Assembly: GCF_009765985.1 (NCBI RefSeq)
Contig: NZ_LMUM01000011.1
Span: 88,172-152,171 of the forward strand
DNA from: Acidobacterium sp. S8
GTDB lineage: Bacteria > Acidobacteriota > Terriglobia > Terriglobales > Acidobacteriaceae
DNA length: 64,000 nt
Reading direction: 5' to 3'
Part shown: positions 8,189 through 17,165 of the stretch, piece after piece
How positions within the stretch are numbered: position 1 is the first letter of the stretch
Layout of the letters: every line of letters starts with the position of its first letter
Program-made: the position numbers and the translations under genes
The notes under the pieces: generated by a model
Told to the model about the DNA's origin: nothing
What the model saw: only the letters and a program-made list of their open reading frames with translations
Databases searched by the model: none

Positions 8189-10300
8189 ATGAGTTCATAC
8201 AATTCGCTCGAACATGCGGCATCTTCTTATCTGCGCTCTGCGATGCACCAGCCGGTGCGGTGGCATGAGTGGTCGACGGAGGCTTTCGCGCTGGCCGCGG
8301 AGGAAGACAAGCCTGTGCTTCTCGATATCGGCGCGGTGTGGTGCCATTGGTGTCATGTCATGGACCGCGAATCATATGAGGATGCCTCGCTGGCCGAGGT
8401 TATCAACGAGCACTTTGTCGCCGTAAAAGTGGATCGCGATGAGCGGCCAGATGTGGACAGCCGCTACCAGGCGGCGGTGCAGGCGATGAGTGGGCAGGGA
8501 GGATGGCCGCTGACGGCGATTCTCACTCCTGATGGCAGGCCGTTCTTCGGCGGCACATATTTTCCGCGAGACGACCGGTATGGCAGACCAGGCTTTGAGC
8601 GCGTGCTGCGTACGCTGGCCGATGTGTGGAAGAGCAAGCGTGGCGATGCGCTTGAAACTGCTGGCAGTGTGCTGGCGGCGATCGAGCATGGTGAAAGCTT
8701 CTCTGGGCGCGGCGGCTCGCTCGGGCTGGAATTGATCGACAAGCTGGCGGCGAGCGCGGTGAACCAGTTCGACCCGAGGAATGGCGGATTTGGCACCCAG
8801 CCAAAATTTCCGCATCCGGCGGCACTCGATCTGTTGATCGATCTCGCTTCCCGCACTGGCAATGAAGCGGCGAAGCAGGCTGCCGCTGTGACTCTGAGCA
8901 AGATGGCCGCCGGTGGGATCTACGATCATCTCGGCGGCGGGTTCCATCGCTACTCGGTGGATGACCGCTGGGTGGTGCCGCATTTCGAGAAGATGCTTTA
9001 TGACAATGCGGAGCTGCTGAAGAACTATGTGCATGCCTTTCAGTCGTTCGTCGATCCGGAGTTTGCGCGCGTTGCCAAGGACATCGTGCGCTGGATGGAT
9101 GAGTGGCTTACGGATCGGGAGCTGGGCGGCTTCTATGCTTCGCAGGATGCCGATGTTTCTCTGGATGACGATGGGGACTACTTTACTTGGACACTTGAAG
9201 AAGCTGCGGCTGTTTTGACGGAGAACGAGATGGCTGTCGCCGGATTGTTTTTCGATATCGGCGAGATGGGCGACATGCACCACAATCCGAAGAAGAATGT
9301 GCTGCATGTGAAATACACGGTGGATGAGGTTGCGCAGCGGCTCTCACGTAGCGTAGATGAAGTACGGCGTGATCTGGAGTCGGCAAAGAAAAAATTGTAT
9401 GCGGCGCGGTTGCTGAGAACGACTCCGTTTGTGGATAAGACCATCTATACGAGCTGGAACGCACTCGCCGTTTCTGCCTACTTAGAGGCGTCTCAGGTGT
9501 TGCAATTGGCTGCTCCGCGGGATTTTGCGCTGAAGACGCTGGATCGCATTCTCCGCGAAGGCTGGAGCACTGAGGTAGGACTGGCGCATGTGATTGCTTA
9601 TTCGGATCAGCAGCAGGCGCGACAACGGGTGGCCGGCGTTCTGGACGACTACGCGTTTCTGGTGCATGCCTGCGTGGATGCATGGCAGGCTACCGGGGAG
9701 ATGCGTTACTACAACGTCGCGATGGAGCTTGGCGATGCGATGGTGGCTCGTTTCTACGATGCTACTGGCGGCGGATTCTTCGATACCGAGACTCCGACCG
9801 GCGAGGTGCTTGGCGCTCTGGTTGCGCGCCGCAAGCCGCTGCAGGATACTCCGACTCCGGCGGGTAATCCGTCAGCTGCGGCTGCACTACTGCGGCTGGA
9901 GGCGCTGAGCGGGCGGGAGGATTTTCGCGAGAAGGCTGAGGATACGCTGGAGCATTTTGGCGGCATTGTTGAGCACTTCGGCCTGTATGCCGGGACGTAT
10001 GGGCTGGCACTGGCGCGACTGCTGCTGGCTCCGGTGCAGGTTGTGGTGATCGGGAGCGACGAGCATGCTCCGCAATTGGCAGCCATGGCTACGGCGCGTT
10101 ACGCGGTGAACAAGAGCGTCATTGCCTTGCGACGTGAACAGGTGCTGGCCGAGAATCTTCCTCCGGTGCTGGCCGAGACGCTGCCCGCGTTACCTATGTT
10201 GCGAGAGCAGGGAAGTTTCGCGGTTGTCTGCCAAGGCAATAGCTGCCAGCCTCCTACCCGGAATGCTGAGGAATTGTTGCGGGAGCTCAGCGGGGTCTGA
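8189..10300 (+). CDS. DUF255 thioredoxin-domain protein (YyaL/SPATA20-like)
   Basis: A 703-residue protein of the DUF255/YyaL/SPATA20 family. The N terminus carries a thioredoxin-like domain with the WCHWCH motif (Cys52 and Cys55), then the family-typical VKVDRDERPDVD and GQGGWPLTAILTPDG stretches. The rest is an alpha/alpha-toroid resembling cellobiose 2-epimerases and N-acylglucosamine epimerases (GGGFHRYSVDDRW, HFEKMLYDNAELL, FYASQDADV). Length is normal for the family. No biochemical role is firmly established for bacterial members; the fold suggests a redox-linked sugar- or protein-processing enzyme. Cytoplasmic, no signal peptide. Confidence 0.92.
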   Translation: MSSYNSLEHAASSYLRSAMHQPVRWHEWSTEAFALAAEEDKPVLLDIGAVWCHWCHVMDRESYEDASLAEVINEHFVAVKVDRDERPDVDSRYQAAVQAMSGQGGWPLTAILTPDGRPFFGGTYFPRDDRYGRPGFERVLRTLADVWKSKRGDALETAGSVLAAIEHGESFSGRGGSLGLELIDKLAASAVNQFDPRNGGFGTQPKFPHPAALDLLIDLASRTGNEAAKQAAAVTLSKMAAGGIYDHLGGGFHRYSVDDRWVVPHFEKMLYDNAELLKNYVHAFQSFVDPEFARVAKDIVRWMDEWLTDRELGGFYASQDADVSLDDDGDYFTWTLEEAAAVLTENEMAVAGLFFDIGEMGDMHHNPKKNVLHVKYTVDEVAQRLSRSVDEVRRDLESAKKKLYAARLLRTTPFVDKTIYTSWNALAVSAYLEASQVLQLAAPRDFALKTLDRILREGWSTEVGLAHVIAYSDQQQARQRVAGVLDDYAFLVHACVDAWQATGEMRYYNVAMELGDAMVARFYDATGGGFFDTETPTGEVLGALVARRKPLQDTPTPAGNPSAAAALLRLEALSGREDFREKAEDTLEHFGGIVEHFGLYAGTYGLALARLLLAPVQVVVIGSDEHAPQLAAMATARYAVNKSVIALRREQVLAENLPPVLAETLPALPMLREQGSFAVVCQGNSCQPPTRNAEELLRELSGV

Positions 10301-10335
10301 GCCTTCTTCTGCTTGGACGGAGATTGTTTATTTTC

Positions 10336-10365
10336 AGCGGTTTACATCGGTGCATGTAAACCGCT
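10336..10365. repeat. perfect 11-bp inverted repeat (candidate terminator)
   Basis: AGCGGTTTACA at 10336-10346 is followed by an 8-base loop and its exact reverse complement at 10355-10365. It lies 36 bases past the DUF255 stop and could end that transcript. No run of T follows directly; the next T-run begins about 14 bases later (near 10380), so it is an imperfect intrinsic terminator at best. It could also be a protein-binding palindrome. Confidence 0.45.
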
Positions 10366-10524
10366 AAGTAAATAGTCGCGTTTTTTTGCATCTCTATCCA
10401 GGATGGCAAATTGAAGCGTAATGCTCTTTTCATTGGTCGTTGTAACGAATATTATTCGGCTTCCTTCTGGAATGACGGTACCGCTAAGGATTTCACTAGC
10501 TTGCAGGACTGAAAGAAGCAGGCC

Positions 10525-10612
10525 TTGCTGTGCAAGGCTTCGCACGGACTTGTCCGTGCGGGTCCTTCGACTTCGTGCTTCGCACTCCGCTCAGAATGAC
10601 GGTTCTTGAGCG
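10525..10612. repeat. interspersed repeat with two hairpins
   Basis: This stretch has two adjacent hairpins: GCCTTG/CAAGGC with a 5-base loop (about 10522-10538) and a 9-bp arm CGCACGGAC/GTCCGTGCG with 2 bases between (10541-10560). A tail follows containing GGTCCTTCGACTTCG and CGCTCAGAATGAC. That tail resembles an intergenic repeat type I know from many soil bacterial genomes, including Acidobacteriota. It sits between the DUF255 and MscS genes, which point toward each other. Part of it also reads as open frames, which I take to be chance. Confidence 0.55.
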
Positions 10613-10649
10613 CGCAATGGGTTGCGTGCCCGGGATGATCGCGAGAGTA

Positions 10650-11657
10650 TTACATGCCTTCGCCGGTAAAGGGGTTGATCTCGTTTGGTTTGGCGGTGGT
10701 GGGGTCGATGGCCACGACTTTGGATCCGGCTTCGGTAATTTGCAGGCTGGTGGGGCCTTTTGAGCCATAGACGCGGAGAGGATCGCCGGGGAGCATTCCG
10801 TGTTCGGCGAGGGCGATGCGGATGCGTCGCTGGGTTTCGCGCATGGCGGCCCATTGCTGGTCAGCCTTGGTCTTGAGCTGTACGGGATAGATGACCTGCG
10901 AGCCTTTGATGTTATCAACGCCAAGCAGAACCGGATCACTAATGAAGACGTCTTTGTAGGCAGGATCATTGCGGACGCCCAGTGCTACTTCCTTGAGCAG
11001 AGCGAGCACTTCGTCGGGGCTGGCGGAAAAATCGACCGAGACATTAATCGTGGCGACGGAGTAGTCGCGAGTAAGATTGGCGACGGTGGTGATCTGGGAA
11101 TTGGGTATGACGTACAGTGTTCCGTCGCCGTCGCGCACGGTAGTTTTACGCAGAGAGAGCGATTCGACAATACCAGTGAGGCCGGCGAGACGGACCTTGT
11201 CGCCGACGTTGTACTGGTCTTCGACAAGAATGAGGACGCCGTTGAGGCAATCTTTTACTATTGTCTGCGCAGCAAGGCCGATGGCAACGCCGGCGACTCC
11301 GGCGCTGGCGAGTAGTGGCTCAAGTTTAAAACCGAGCAGCGGCAGCACTTCGAGAGCGGCGAGGAAGACGATGAAACCGATGCCGGTGGCGCGAATGACG
11401 GACGTGAGCGTCCGCACCTGCGCGAGCCGCGCGCCGCTGGCGGAATGGCGTTCGGTGACGCGTACGATGCGGTGTGTAATGGCTTTGAGGACGCGGACCA
11501 TGATCCAGGCAAAGACAGCGGTGACGGCGATTTTCGGGAGTACCCGGTAGGCGAAGTCCAATACGTCGTTGAAGAACTTGGCGTCGAGCCGGGAGAGAGG
11601 TCCACCGGGAGCGGGAAACGAGAGTGCAAAATGCATATACATAATGACCATAACCAC
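10650..11657 (-). CDS. MscS-family mechanosensitive ion channel
   Basis: A 335-residue small-conductance mechanosensitive channel. Two membrane helices (about 35-57 and 85-110) precede the pore helix with the Gly/Ala-rich ASAGVAGVAIGLAAQ pattern (about 117-131). Next comes the beta domain, with VEDQYNVGDKVRL and the YVIPNSQI stretch typical of MscS, and a C-terminal alpha/beta domain (about 205-300). A roughly 35-residue proline-containing tail follows. The protein releases solutes on hypo-osmotic shock from the inner membrane. The listed GTG start has in-frame ATGs 2, 5 and 7 codons later with no decisive ribosome-binding site, so the exact start is uncertain. It is divergent from, and almost abuts, the next gene. 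Confidence 0.93.
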   Translation of the reverse strand: MVMVIMYMHFALSFPAPGGPLSRLDAKFFNDVLDFAYRVLPKIAVTAVFAWIMVRVLKAITHRIVRVTERHSASGARLAQVRTLTSVIRATGIGFIVFLAALEVLPLLGFKLEPLLASAGVAGVAIGLAAQTIVKDCLNGVLILVEDQYNVGDKVRLAGLTGIVESLSLRKTTVRDGDGTLYVIPNSQITTVANLTRDYSVATINVSVDFSASPDEVLALLKEVALGVRNDPAYKDVFISDPVLLGVDNIKGSQVIYPVQLKTKADQQWAAMRETQRRIRIALAEHGMLPGDPLRVYGSKGPTSLQITEAGSKVVAIDPTTAKPNEINPFTGEGM

Positions 11658-11675
11658 TGTTTCTATAATGATCTG

Positions 11676-12071
11676 ATGCGATGTTTCGATGCGAGTCTGT
11701 ACTGGCTCCGATTGCTTGCCGTGGTGATAATTTTCGGTGGCGCCCTTTCCTCAACGCAGGCCCAGGTCCAGCCACAGCCCGTTCCGGCGCCACGCATTCC
11801 GGGCTCGCCTGCACAGGCTCCCAATTCCAGCGATGAAAACGATCAAGACCCGATGGCGCACCGCGCCATGGTGCAACAGGCGCAAAGACGAAATGAGCTT
11901 CGACAGCAGGATATCGTGAAGGATACCGATAAGCTATTTTCACTGGCGCAGGAGTTGAAGACCGAGGTGGATAAAAGCAATAAAAATGAGATGTCAGTCT
12001 CAGTAATCAAGAAGGCAGAGGAAATTGAGAAGCTGGCAAAGTCAGTGAAGGAAAAGATGAAGGGAAACTAG
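11676..12071 (+). CDS. secreted hypothetical protein, coiled-coil C terminus
   Basis: A 131-residue protein starting at ATG 11676 (MRCFDASLYWL). It has a signal peptide ending near TQAQ (about residue 30), a Pro/Gln-rich linker (about 31-60) and a charged helical C-terminal half rich in Lys and Glu (about 70-131), likely a coiled coil. TATAAT stands 6 bases upstream, which could make the transcript nearly leaderless. Longer in-frame starts reach into the MscS gene and would spoil the signal peptide. No family recognised; periplasmic by inference. Confidence 0.65.
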   Translation: MRCFDASLYWLRLLAVVIIFGGALSSTQAQVQPQPVPAPRIPGSPAQAPNSSDENDQDPMAHRAMVQQAQRRNELRQQDIVKDTDKLFSLAQELKTEVDKSNKNEMSVSVIKKAEEIEKLAKSVKEKMKGN

Positions 12072-12186
12072 CTGCCTGAATTTTGCTTCGCCAGACGGAA
12101 GACGGATCGTATGATGTTTCGATAACCCGGGAACAGTTACGGTTGTTGCAGTGGCTTGTTGTGATCACACTCTCAACGGAGGTCGC

Positions 12187-12744
12187 ATGTCAGCAGAAAC
12201 ACTCAGCAACACTCTCAAACGTGGAACCGGGCTGGCGATTGTCTGGGCCCTAGTTCTGATTCTTTGCGGCATTATCTCTCTTGCATTGCCAATCATGGCT
12301 GGAATCAGTGTGGCCATCGTCATTTCCATCCTGATTATGATTTCGGGTGTCATTCATTTGACGACTGCCGCAGTAGCCGGAAGCCTGGGTGGTTATCTCT
12401 GGCGGACGCTGGTCGGGATTGCTTACATCGTCGGCGGCGTCTGGCTTTTCATGCATCCGGTTCTGGGACTGGTGTCATTCACGCTGGTGCTCGGCCTCAT
12501 CTTCCTGATCGAAAGCGTGTTTGCGATCATCAGTTACTTCCCGATGCGGAGCGTAGGCGGTTCGTCGTGGCTGCTTTTCGACGGCATTATCACCTTCATC
12601 CTGGCGTCTCTTGTCCTTGCTCATTGGCCTTCGAGCTCAGCCTGGGCAATTGCGACGATTGTCGGCGTGAACCTGATTCTCAGCGGCGTTTCGCGGTTGA
12701 TGGCGCAGTTTGCGCTGCGGCGCGTTGCCGGAGCGCTTGCGTAA
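12187..12744 (+). CDS. HdeD/DUF308 family membrane protein
   Basis: A 185-residue HdeD-like (DUF308) protein with six hydrophobic spans arranged as three hairpins. Typical family stretches are GISVAIVISILIMISGVIHL and the repeated hydrophobic pairs after it. I start it at ATG 12187, not the upstream in-frame ATG at 12151, because GGAGG lies 5 bases before it. In enterobacteria HdeD is linked to acid resistance, but the molecular activity of the family is not known. Single gene, inner membrane. Confidence 0.88.
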   Translation: MSAETLSNTLKRGTGLAIVWALVLILCGIISLALPIMAGISVAIVISILIMISGVIHLTTAAVAGSLGGYLWRTLVGIAYIVGGVWLFMHPVLGLVSFTLVLGLIFLIESVFAIISYFPMRSVGGSSWLLFDGIITFILASLVLAHWPSSSAWAIATIVGVNLILSGVSRLMAQFALRRVAGALA

Positions 12745-12886
12745 GAGCGCGTGAGTTGCGGACATTTTGTGATCTGCCTATAAGAGGGCAAGACGTTGCG
12801 GGCATTGGCCGATACGCAACGCAATCTTCATCAAACTGGCGTAGGATGTTCCGTTGACCTAACAGAAACAACAGGAGCATCCTCAC

Positions 12887-14698
12887 ATGGCCACTGCTAC
12901 CACCACCGTTCTCGCCAAAGCTGTTACAGGCGGCAGTTTCCTCATTGAAGAACGCCAGCCAGCCGATGTTTTTACGCCTGAAGATTTTTCTGACGAACAG
13001 AGACAGATTGCCGAAACCGCGGCGCAATTTGCGGCGAATGAAGTCCTTCCCGCCGCAGATGAGATTGAAGCGAAACATTTTGATGTGACGCGTGGCCTGC
13101 TGAAAAAAGCCGGTGACCTGGGATTGATGGCGGTCGATGTTCCGGAAGAGTATGGTGGGCTGGCGATGGATAAGGTGACGTCGGCGATTATTGCGGACCG
13201 GATGTCGGTGCTGGCCAGCTTTTCAGTTGCCTTCAGTGCACATGTCGGCATCGGTACGCTGCCTATTGTCTGGTATGGGACGGACGCGCAGAAGGAGAAG
13301 TATCTTCCGAAGCTGGCGAGCGGCGAGTGGATCGCGGCTTACGCGCTGTCGGAGGCGTCGTCCGGTTCCGATGCGATGAATATTCGGACGCGTGCTGTGC
13401 TCTCGGAAGACGGCAAGCACCATGTTCTGAACGGCGAGAAGATGTGGATTACGAACGCGGGCTTTGCCGATCTTTACACGGTATTCGCAAAGATTGCCGA
13501 TCCCAACGATCCTGAATCGAAGAGTGCGAAGATGTCGGCGTTTTTGATTGAGCGCAATACGCCGGGGCTGACGGTGGGCGCGGAGGAGCACAAGCTGGGG
13601 ATACGCGGGTCGTCGACCTGTCCGCTAATTCTGTCTGACTGCACGGTGCCTGTCGAAAACCTGCTGGGCGAAGCAGGGAAGGGACATCACATTGCGTTCA
13701 ACATTCTCAACATTGGACGCTTCAAGCTGGGAGCGGCCTGCGTGGGCGGCGCTCGGACTTCTCTGGCTAACGGCATCAAGTATGCGAAAGAGCGCAAGGC
13801 TTTTGGGAAGTCGATTGGCGAGTTTGGGCTGATTCAGCAGAAGCTTGCAGATTCGACGGCGCGCATTTTTGTGGGCGAGGCGATGACATACCGGACGGTG
13901 GGCATGATCGATGCTGCGTTGGCTTCGATCCCGGAGGGTGAGGCGCACAACTCGCGTGAGATACAGAAGCGCATTGAGGAATACGCGGTGGAGTGCTCGA
14001 TTCTGAAGGTGTGGGGATCGGAGATGCTGGATGCGGTGGTGGATCATGTTGTCCAGATCTACGCGGGGTACGGCTATGTGGAGGAATATCCGGCAGAGCG
14101 GGCGTACAGGGACTCGCGCATCAATCGAATTTTTGAAGGAACGAACGAGATCAACCGGCTTATTATTACCGGTTTTCTGATGAAGCGGGCGATGACGGGA
14201 CAGGTGCCGCTGCTGGCCGCGATCAAGCAGCTAATGGATGAAGTGATGTCGCCGCCTTCGCCAAATTTTGATGATGCGGCGGAGGACGCGCTTGGGCGTG
14301 AAGCTGCGATGCTTGTGAACGCGAAGAAGCTGACACTTCTGGCTGCGGGAGCTGCAAGCCAGAAGTACATGAACTCGCTTGCGGACCAGCAGGAAATTAT
14401 GGCCGATCTGGCGGATATGCTGATGGAGATTTACGCGGTGGAGTCGGCGATTTTGCGGGCGCGTAAGATGGGCAGCCATGCTGCGGCGATTGCGGCGACA
14501 CAATACTACGCCGCGCATGCAATGACGATTCTTGAACCGGCGGCACGACGGGTACTGGCTGCGGTAGCCGAGGGCGATATGCTGCGGACGCAGCTGGCGA
14601 TTCTGCGGCGGCTGGTGAAACATGAGCCGGCGGATACGATCGCGATTGGCCGCGAACTGGCTCGAACTGCGCTCGATGCGGGAAAATATCCGCTCTGA
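12887..14698 (+). CDS. acyl-CoA dehydrogenase, long (VLCAD-type) form
   Basis: A 603-residue flavoprotein. The N-terminal domain (about 38-150) is followed by the middle beta-domain (AYALSEASSGSDAMNI and WITNAGFADLY, about 155-255). The C-terminal helical domain (about 265-420) has YAGYGYVEEYPAERAYRDS and the EGTNEI stretch holding the expected catalytic Glu. An extra helical C-terminal region of about 170 residues matches the very-long-chain/ACAD9 layout rather than short-chain enzymes (about 380 residues). It should oxidise fatty acyl-CoA to the enoyl-CoA, passing electrons to electron-transfer flavoprotein. AGGAG precedes the ATG by about 10 bases. No other beta-oxidation genes are adjacent. 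Confidence 0.93.
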   Translation: MATATTTVLAKAVTGGSFLIEERQPADVFTPEDFSDEQRQIAETAAQFAANEVLPAADEIEAKHFDVTRGLLKKAGDLGLMAVDVPEEYGGLAMDKVTSAIIADRMSVLASFSVAFSAHVGIGTLPIVWYGTDAQKEKYLPKLASGEWIAAYALSEASSGSDAMNIRTRAVLSEDGKHHVLNGEKMWITNAGFADLYTVFAKIADPNDPESKSAKMSAFLIERNTPGLTVGAEEHKLGIRGSSTCPLILSDCTVPVENLLGEAGKGHHIAFNILNIGRFKLGAACVGGARTSLANGIKYAKERKAFGKSIGEFGLIQQKLADSTARIFVGEAMTYRTVGMIDAALASIPEGEAHNSREIQKRIEEYAVECSILKVWGSEMLDAVVDHVVQIYAGYGYVEEYPAERAYRDSRINRIFEGTNEINRLIITGFLMKRAMTGQVPLLAAIKQLMDEVMSPPSPNFDDAAEDALGREAAMLVNAKKLTLLAAGAASQKYMNSLADQQEIMADLADMLMEIYAVESAILRARKMGSHAAAIAATQYYAAHAMTILEPAARRVLAAVAEGDMLRTQLAILRRLVKHEPADTIAIGRELARTALDAGKYPL

Positions 14699-14701
14699 GC
14701 A

Positions 14702-15916
14702 TTAGTCGATTGCGTAAGTGCTGACGATGGTGTCGACGATGTGGCGTCCAATGGCCAAGGAGGCAGTGGCTGCTGGCGAAGGGACATTGCAGACATGAAC
14801 GATGCCATCGGTGTAGGCGAAGCGAAAATCATCAACCAATTTGCCGTCGATATCGAGAGCCTGAGCGCGGACACCTGAGCCGCCGGGTACCAGGTCGTCT
14901 CCGGTTAGTTCCGGCATGAGACGCTGCAGTGCGCGGACGAAGGCGGCCTTGCTCCAGGAGCGATTGTATTCCCCGACAGACGTGCGCCAGTATTTTGCGG
15001 CCATGATCCAGAATCCGGGGAAAGTGACACTCTCAAATAAGTCGCGCGGCCGGAAGGATGTCTTCGAATAGCCTTCGCGCTTGAGGGCGAGGACGGCGTT
15101 GGGACCTGCTTCTACGCCGCCTCCGATGCGCCGGGTGAAGTGCACGCCGAGGAAGGGAAATCGCGGATCGGGTACCGGGTAGATGAGGCCCTTGACGTAG
15201 TGATGCTTTTCCGGGGCGAGGTCGTAGTATTCGCCGCGAAACGGGATGATGGCGAGATCGAGCTTGGCATTTGCTAGGCGGCTGATGCGATCGCTGTGCA
15301 GACCGGCGCAGTTGATGACGAGATCGGCTTCGACCGGGCCTTGTGTAGTTTCGACGATGGTGCTGCTGCCGTTTCGTTTGAGGCCGGTGACTTCGTGCGA
15401 GAGGCGGATTGTCCCACCGGCGGCGGTAATGAGTTCGGCGTATTTCTGTGCGACGCGGGAGTAATCGACGATGCCGGTGCTGGGAACGTGGATACCCTGA
15501 ATTCCGGCAGCATGCGGCTCTATCTCGCGAATCTCGCCGGCGTGGAGCATACGGAGGCCTTCGAGGCCATTGCCTTGGCCGCGGAGGTAAAGCTCCTTGA
15601 GACGGGGCAGCTCGTCATCGCTGGTCGCGACAATGACTTTACCGCAGATTTCATAGGGGATTTCGTTCTGCTGGCAAAAATTGATCATCGCCTTTGCGCC
15701 CTCGACGCAGAGAAGGGCTTTGAGGCTGCCGGGCTTGTAGTAGATGCCGGAGTGGATAACACCGCTGTTGTGGCTGGTCTGATGACGCGCTACGGCTGCT
15801 TCCTTTTCGATGATGCTGAGGGCGATGCCGGGAAAGCGGCGCGTGAGTTCAAGGCCGGTTGCGAGTCCGACGATTCCGCCGCCAATGATGGCAATTGTGT
15901 TTGGTGCCTTAGGCAT
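14702..15916 (-). CDS. lhgO: L-2-hydroxyglutarate oxidase
   Basis: A 404-residue FAD enzyme of the DAO family. The dinucleotide-binding GGGIVGLATGLEL motif is at about 12-24, followed by the LhgO-typical ARHQTSHNSGVIHSGIYYKPGS stretch in two parts, GKVIVATSDDELPRL and, near the C terminus, the GGSGVRAQAL motif. It oxidises L-2-hydroxyglutarate to 2-oxoglutarate, feeding electrons to the membrane quinone pool. Length is normal for the family. It converges on the acyl-CoA dehydrogenase gene with only 3 bases between the stops. Both are flavoproteins of carbon catabolism, but opposite strands argue against one operon. Confidence 0.93.
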   Translation of the reverse strand: MPKAPNTIAIIGGGIVGLATGLELTRRFPGIALSIIEKEAAVARHQTSHNSGVIHSGIYYKPGSLKALLCVEGAKAMINFCQQNEIPYEICGKVIVATSDDELPRLKELYLRGQGNGLEGLRMLHAGEIREIEPHAAGIQGIHVPSTGIVDYSRVAQKYAELITAAGGTIRLSHEVTGLKRNGSSTIVETTQGPVEADLVINCAGLHSDRISRLANAKLDLAIIPFRGEYYDLAPEKHHYVKGLIYPVPDPRFPFLGVHFTRRIGGGVEAGPNAVLALKREGYSKTSFRPRDLFESVTFPGFWIMAAKYWRTSVGEYNRSWSKAAFVRALQRLMPELTGDDLVPGGSGVRAQALDIDGKLVDDFRFAYTDGIVHVCNVPSPAATASLAIGRHIVDTIVSTYAID

Positions 15917-15954
15917 AGGTTTGTAACAGCAACAGGCTCAAATAGAGGGAGGAT

Positions 15955-16992
15955 TTATTCGGAAGCGGCGCGCAAGGTGGTGCCATTTGGCCGCTGGCTC
16001 GGGCTTCGGAGCGGCGTCGGGCCAGCCTTCTGGCTCTTCTTGAGCCATTCGGTGGCCAGCTGCTCTGCTTCGAGGAGCTGCTCCATGGTAAGCGCTTTGC
16101 CTACGCTCTTGCTGGTGCGGGAAATCTGATGGCCTGCGATGAGATACCACTTATAAGCCTGGATGAGGTCTTTTGCGTCAGTGCGGCGGGTCCAGTAGTA
16201 GCGGGCGAGCTCAAGCTGCGCGGCGGGCACGCCCTGCTCGGCAGCGCGTTCGTATCCGACGAGGATGGAGGCGTTCTGCAGATCCTTACCCGCGTCTGTG
16301 GGGGCAGGCTCAGAAGGACTGGTGCGGCTGAGCGTCATAAACAACAGTTCCACGCGGCTGGAGACGCCGAGCTTGTCGTAGACGCGGAAGAGGTAGTTCT
16401 TGACGGTGTGTTCGCTTAGAGTGAGCTGCTTTGCGATTTCGCGATTGGTTAAGCCCTGGGCGACACAGGTGACAACTTCCATCTCGCGTTTCGAGAGCTG
16501 GTCAATGCTCTGGGCGAGCGCGGCTGAGGGATTGGGAGAGGTAGCCAGAGCTTCGACGACGAGGCCCATCTGTTCGCTGTTCGCCCATATCTGGCCCTGG
16601 TGGACTCGCCTGATGCATTTGCTGAGGGTTTCGATCGAATCCTGCCGGCTGAGAACGCCGCGAGCTCCAGCGCGAAAGGCGCCGAGGACGGATTCGGAGC
16701 GGGAAGTGTCCAGCAAAAGGACAGCGCGAAGATTCGGGTGCGAGGAGTGCAGTTGCCTCAGAATCTCGAAACCGCTGTCGGGCTGGCCGTTCAGGTCGGA
16801 ACTGACAAGGAGAACATCGGCGCCCGGTAAATCAATCCGCGAGACAAGTTCCTGCGCATCGGTGCTGATCACTTCCAGATCGCCGTCGCGTCTGAGCGCG
16901 TCGGCGAGGAGCTGAGTGTGCAGCCGAGTGTCGTCGGCTACGAAAACCCGGATCGATATCTCTGCAGTCCTTGCGGACGTGATTCTACTCAT
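15955..16992 (-). CDS. LuxR-type regulator: pseudo-receiver, HTH and Sel1-like repeats
   Basis: A 345-residue regulator in three parts. Residues 13-135 form a receiver-like domain. The acidic pair AD-D (about 20-21) is kept, but the canonical phospho-acceptor position holds Ser64 (DVLLVSS); the nearest Asp is 66, two residues later. Residues about 165-225 are a LuxR/FixJ helix-turn-helix (LSKREMEVVTCVAQGLTNREI, HTVKNYLFRVYDKLG). Residues about 245-330 look like Sel1/TPR-type repeats (GYERAAEQGVPAAQLELARYY, QAYKWYLIAG), which usually bind proteins. A GAGG ribosome-binding site precedes the ATG. It is divergent from the EPS locus across 0.9 kb, so it may control it. That link is inferred from position only. 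Confidence 0.88.
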   Translation of the reverse strand: MSRITSARTAEISIRVFVADDTRLHTQLLADALRRDGDLEVISTDAQELVSRIDLPGADVLLVSSDLNGQPDSGFEILRQLHSSHPNLRAVLLLDTSRSESVLGAFRAGARGVLSRQDSIETLSKCIRRVHQGQIWANSEQMGLVVEALATSPNPSAALAQSIDQLSKREMEVVTCVAQGLTNREIAKQLTLSEHTVKNYLFRVYDKLGVSSRVELLFMTLSRTSPSEPAPTDAGKDLQNASILVGYERAAEQGVPAAQLELARYYWTRRTDAKDLIQAYKWYLIAGHQISRTSKSVGKALTMEQLLEAEQLATEWLKKSQKAGPTPLRSPSQRPNGTTLRAASE

Positions 16993-17109
16993 GAAACCTC
17001 GATACCACTTCAGACAGATTCGCGGGGGAGTTGGGTGATGCCGGGATCAAACTGAGGTTGCATCATACAACTCATGGGAGACGAATGTTTCCACCCTCCA
17101 CCAGATCGT

Positions 17110-17130
17110 GCAATCAAGACGAATGATTGC
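17110..17130. promoter_or_regulatory. inverted repeat GCAATCA-N7-TGATTGC (candidate operator)
   Basis: Perfect 7-bp arms separated by 7 bases, 118 bp upstream of the LuxR-type regulator start. LuxR-family proteins bind dyads of this size, so it may be an autoregulatory site. Sequence symmetry is the only evidence. Confidence 0.35.
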
Positions 17131-17149
17131 GGATGTGTCAAAAAGCTGC

Positions 17150-17165
17150 ATGATGCATTCATCAT
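17150..17165. promoter_or_regulatory. inverted repeat ATGATG-CATT-CATCAT (candidate operator)
   Basis: Perfect 6-bp arms with a 4-base centre, 20 bp beyond the dyad at 17110-17130. Possibly part of the same regulatory cluster. No binding protein can be named. Confidence 0.3.

Larger units (their letters stand above)
10301..10649. other. convergent intergenic region, 349 bp
   Basis: Space between the convergent DUF255 and MscS genes. It contains the 11-bp palindrome at 10336-10365 and the interspersed repeat at 10525-10612. A 67-codon minus-strand frame (10342-10545) runs from inside the repeat to the palindrome. It has no recognisable motif, no clear ribosome-binding site and repeat-derived ends, so I do not call it a gene. 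Confidence 0.5.

Noticed and set aside
10342..10545. 67-codon minus-strand frame between DUF255 and MscS genes
   Set aside because: It starts inside an interspersed repeat, ends in a palindrome and shows no family motif or ribosome-binding site.
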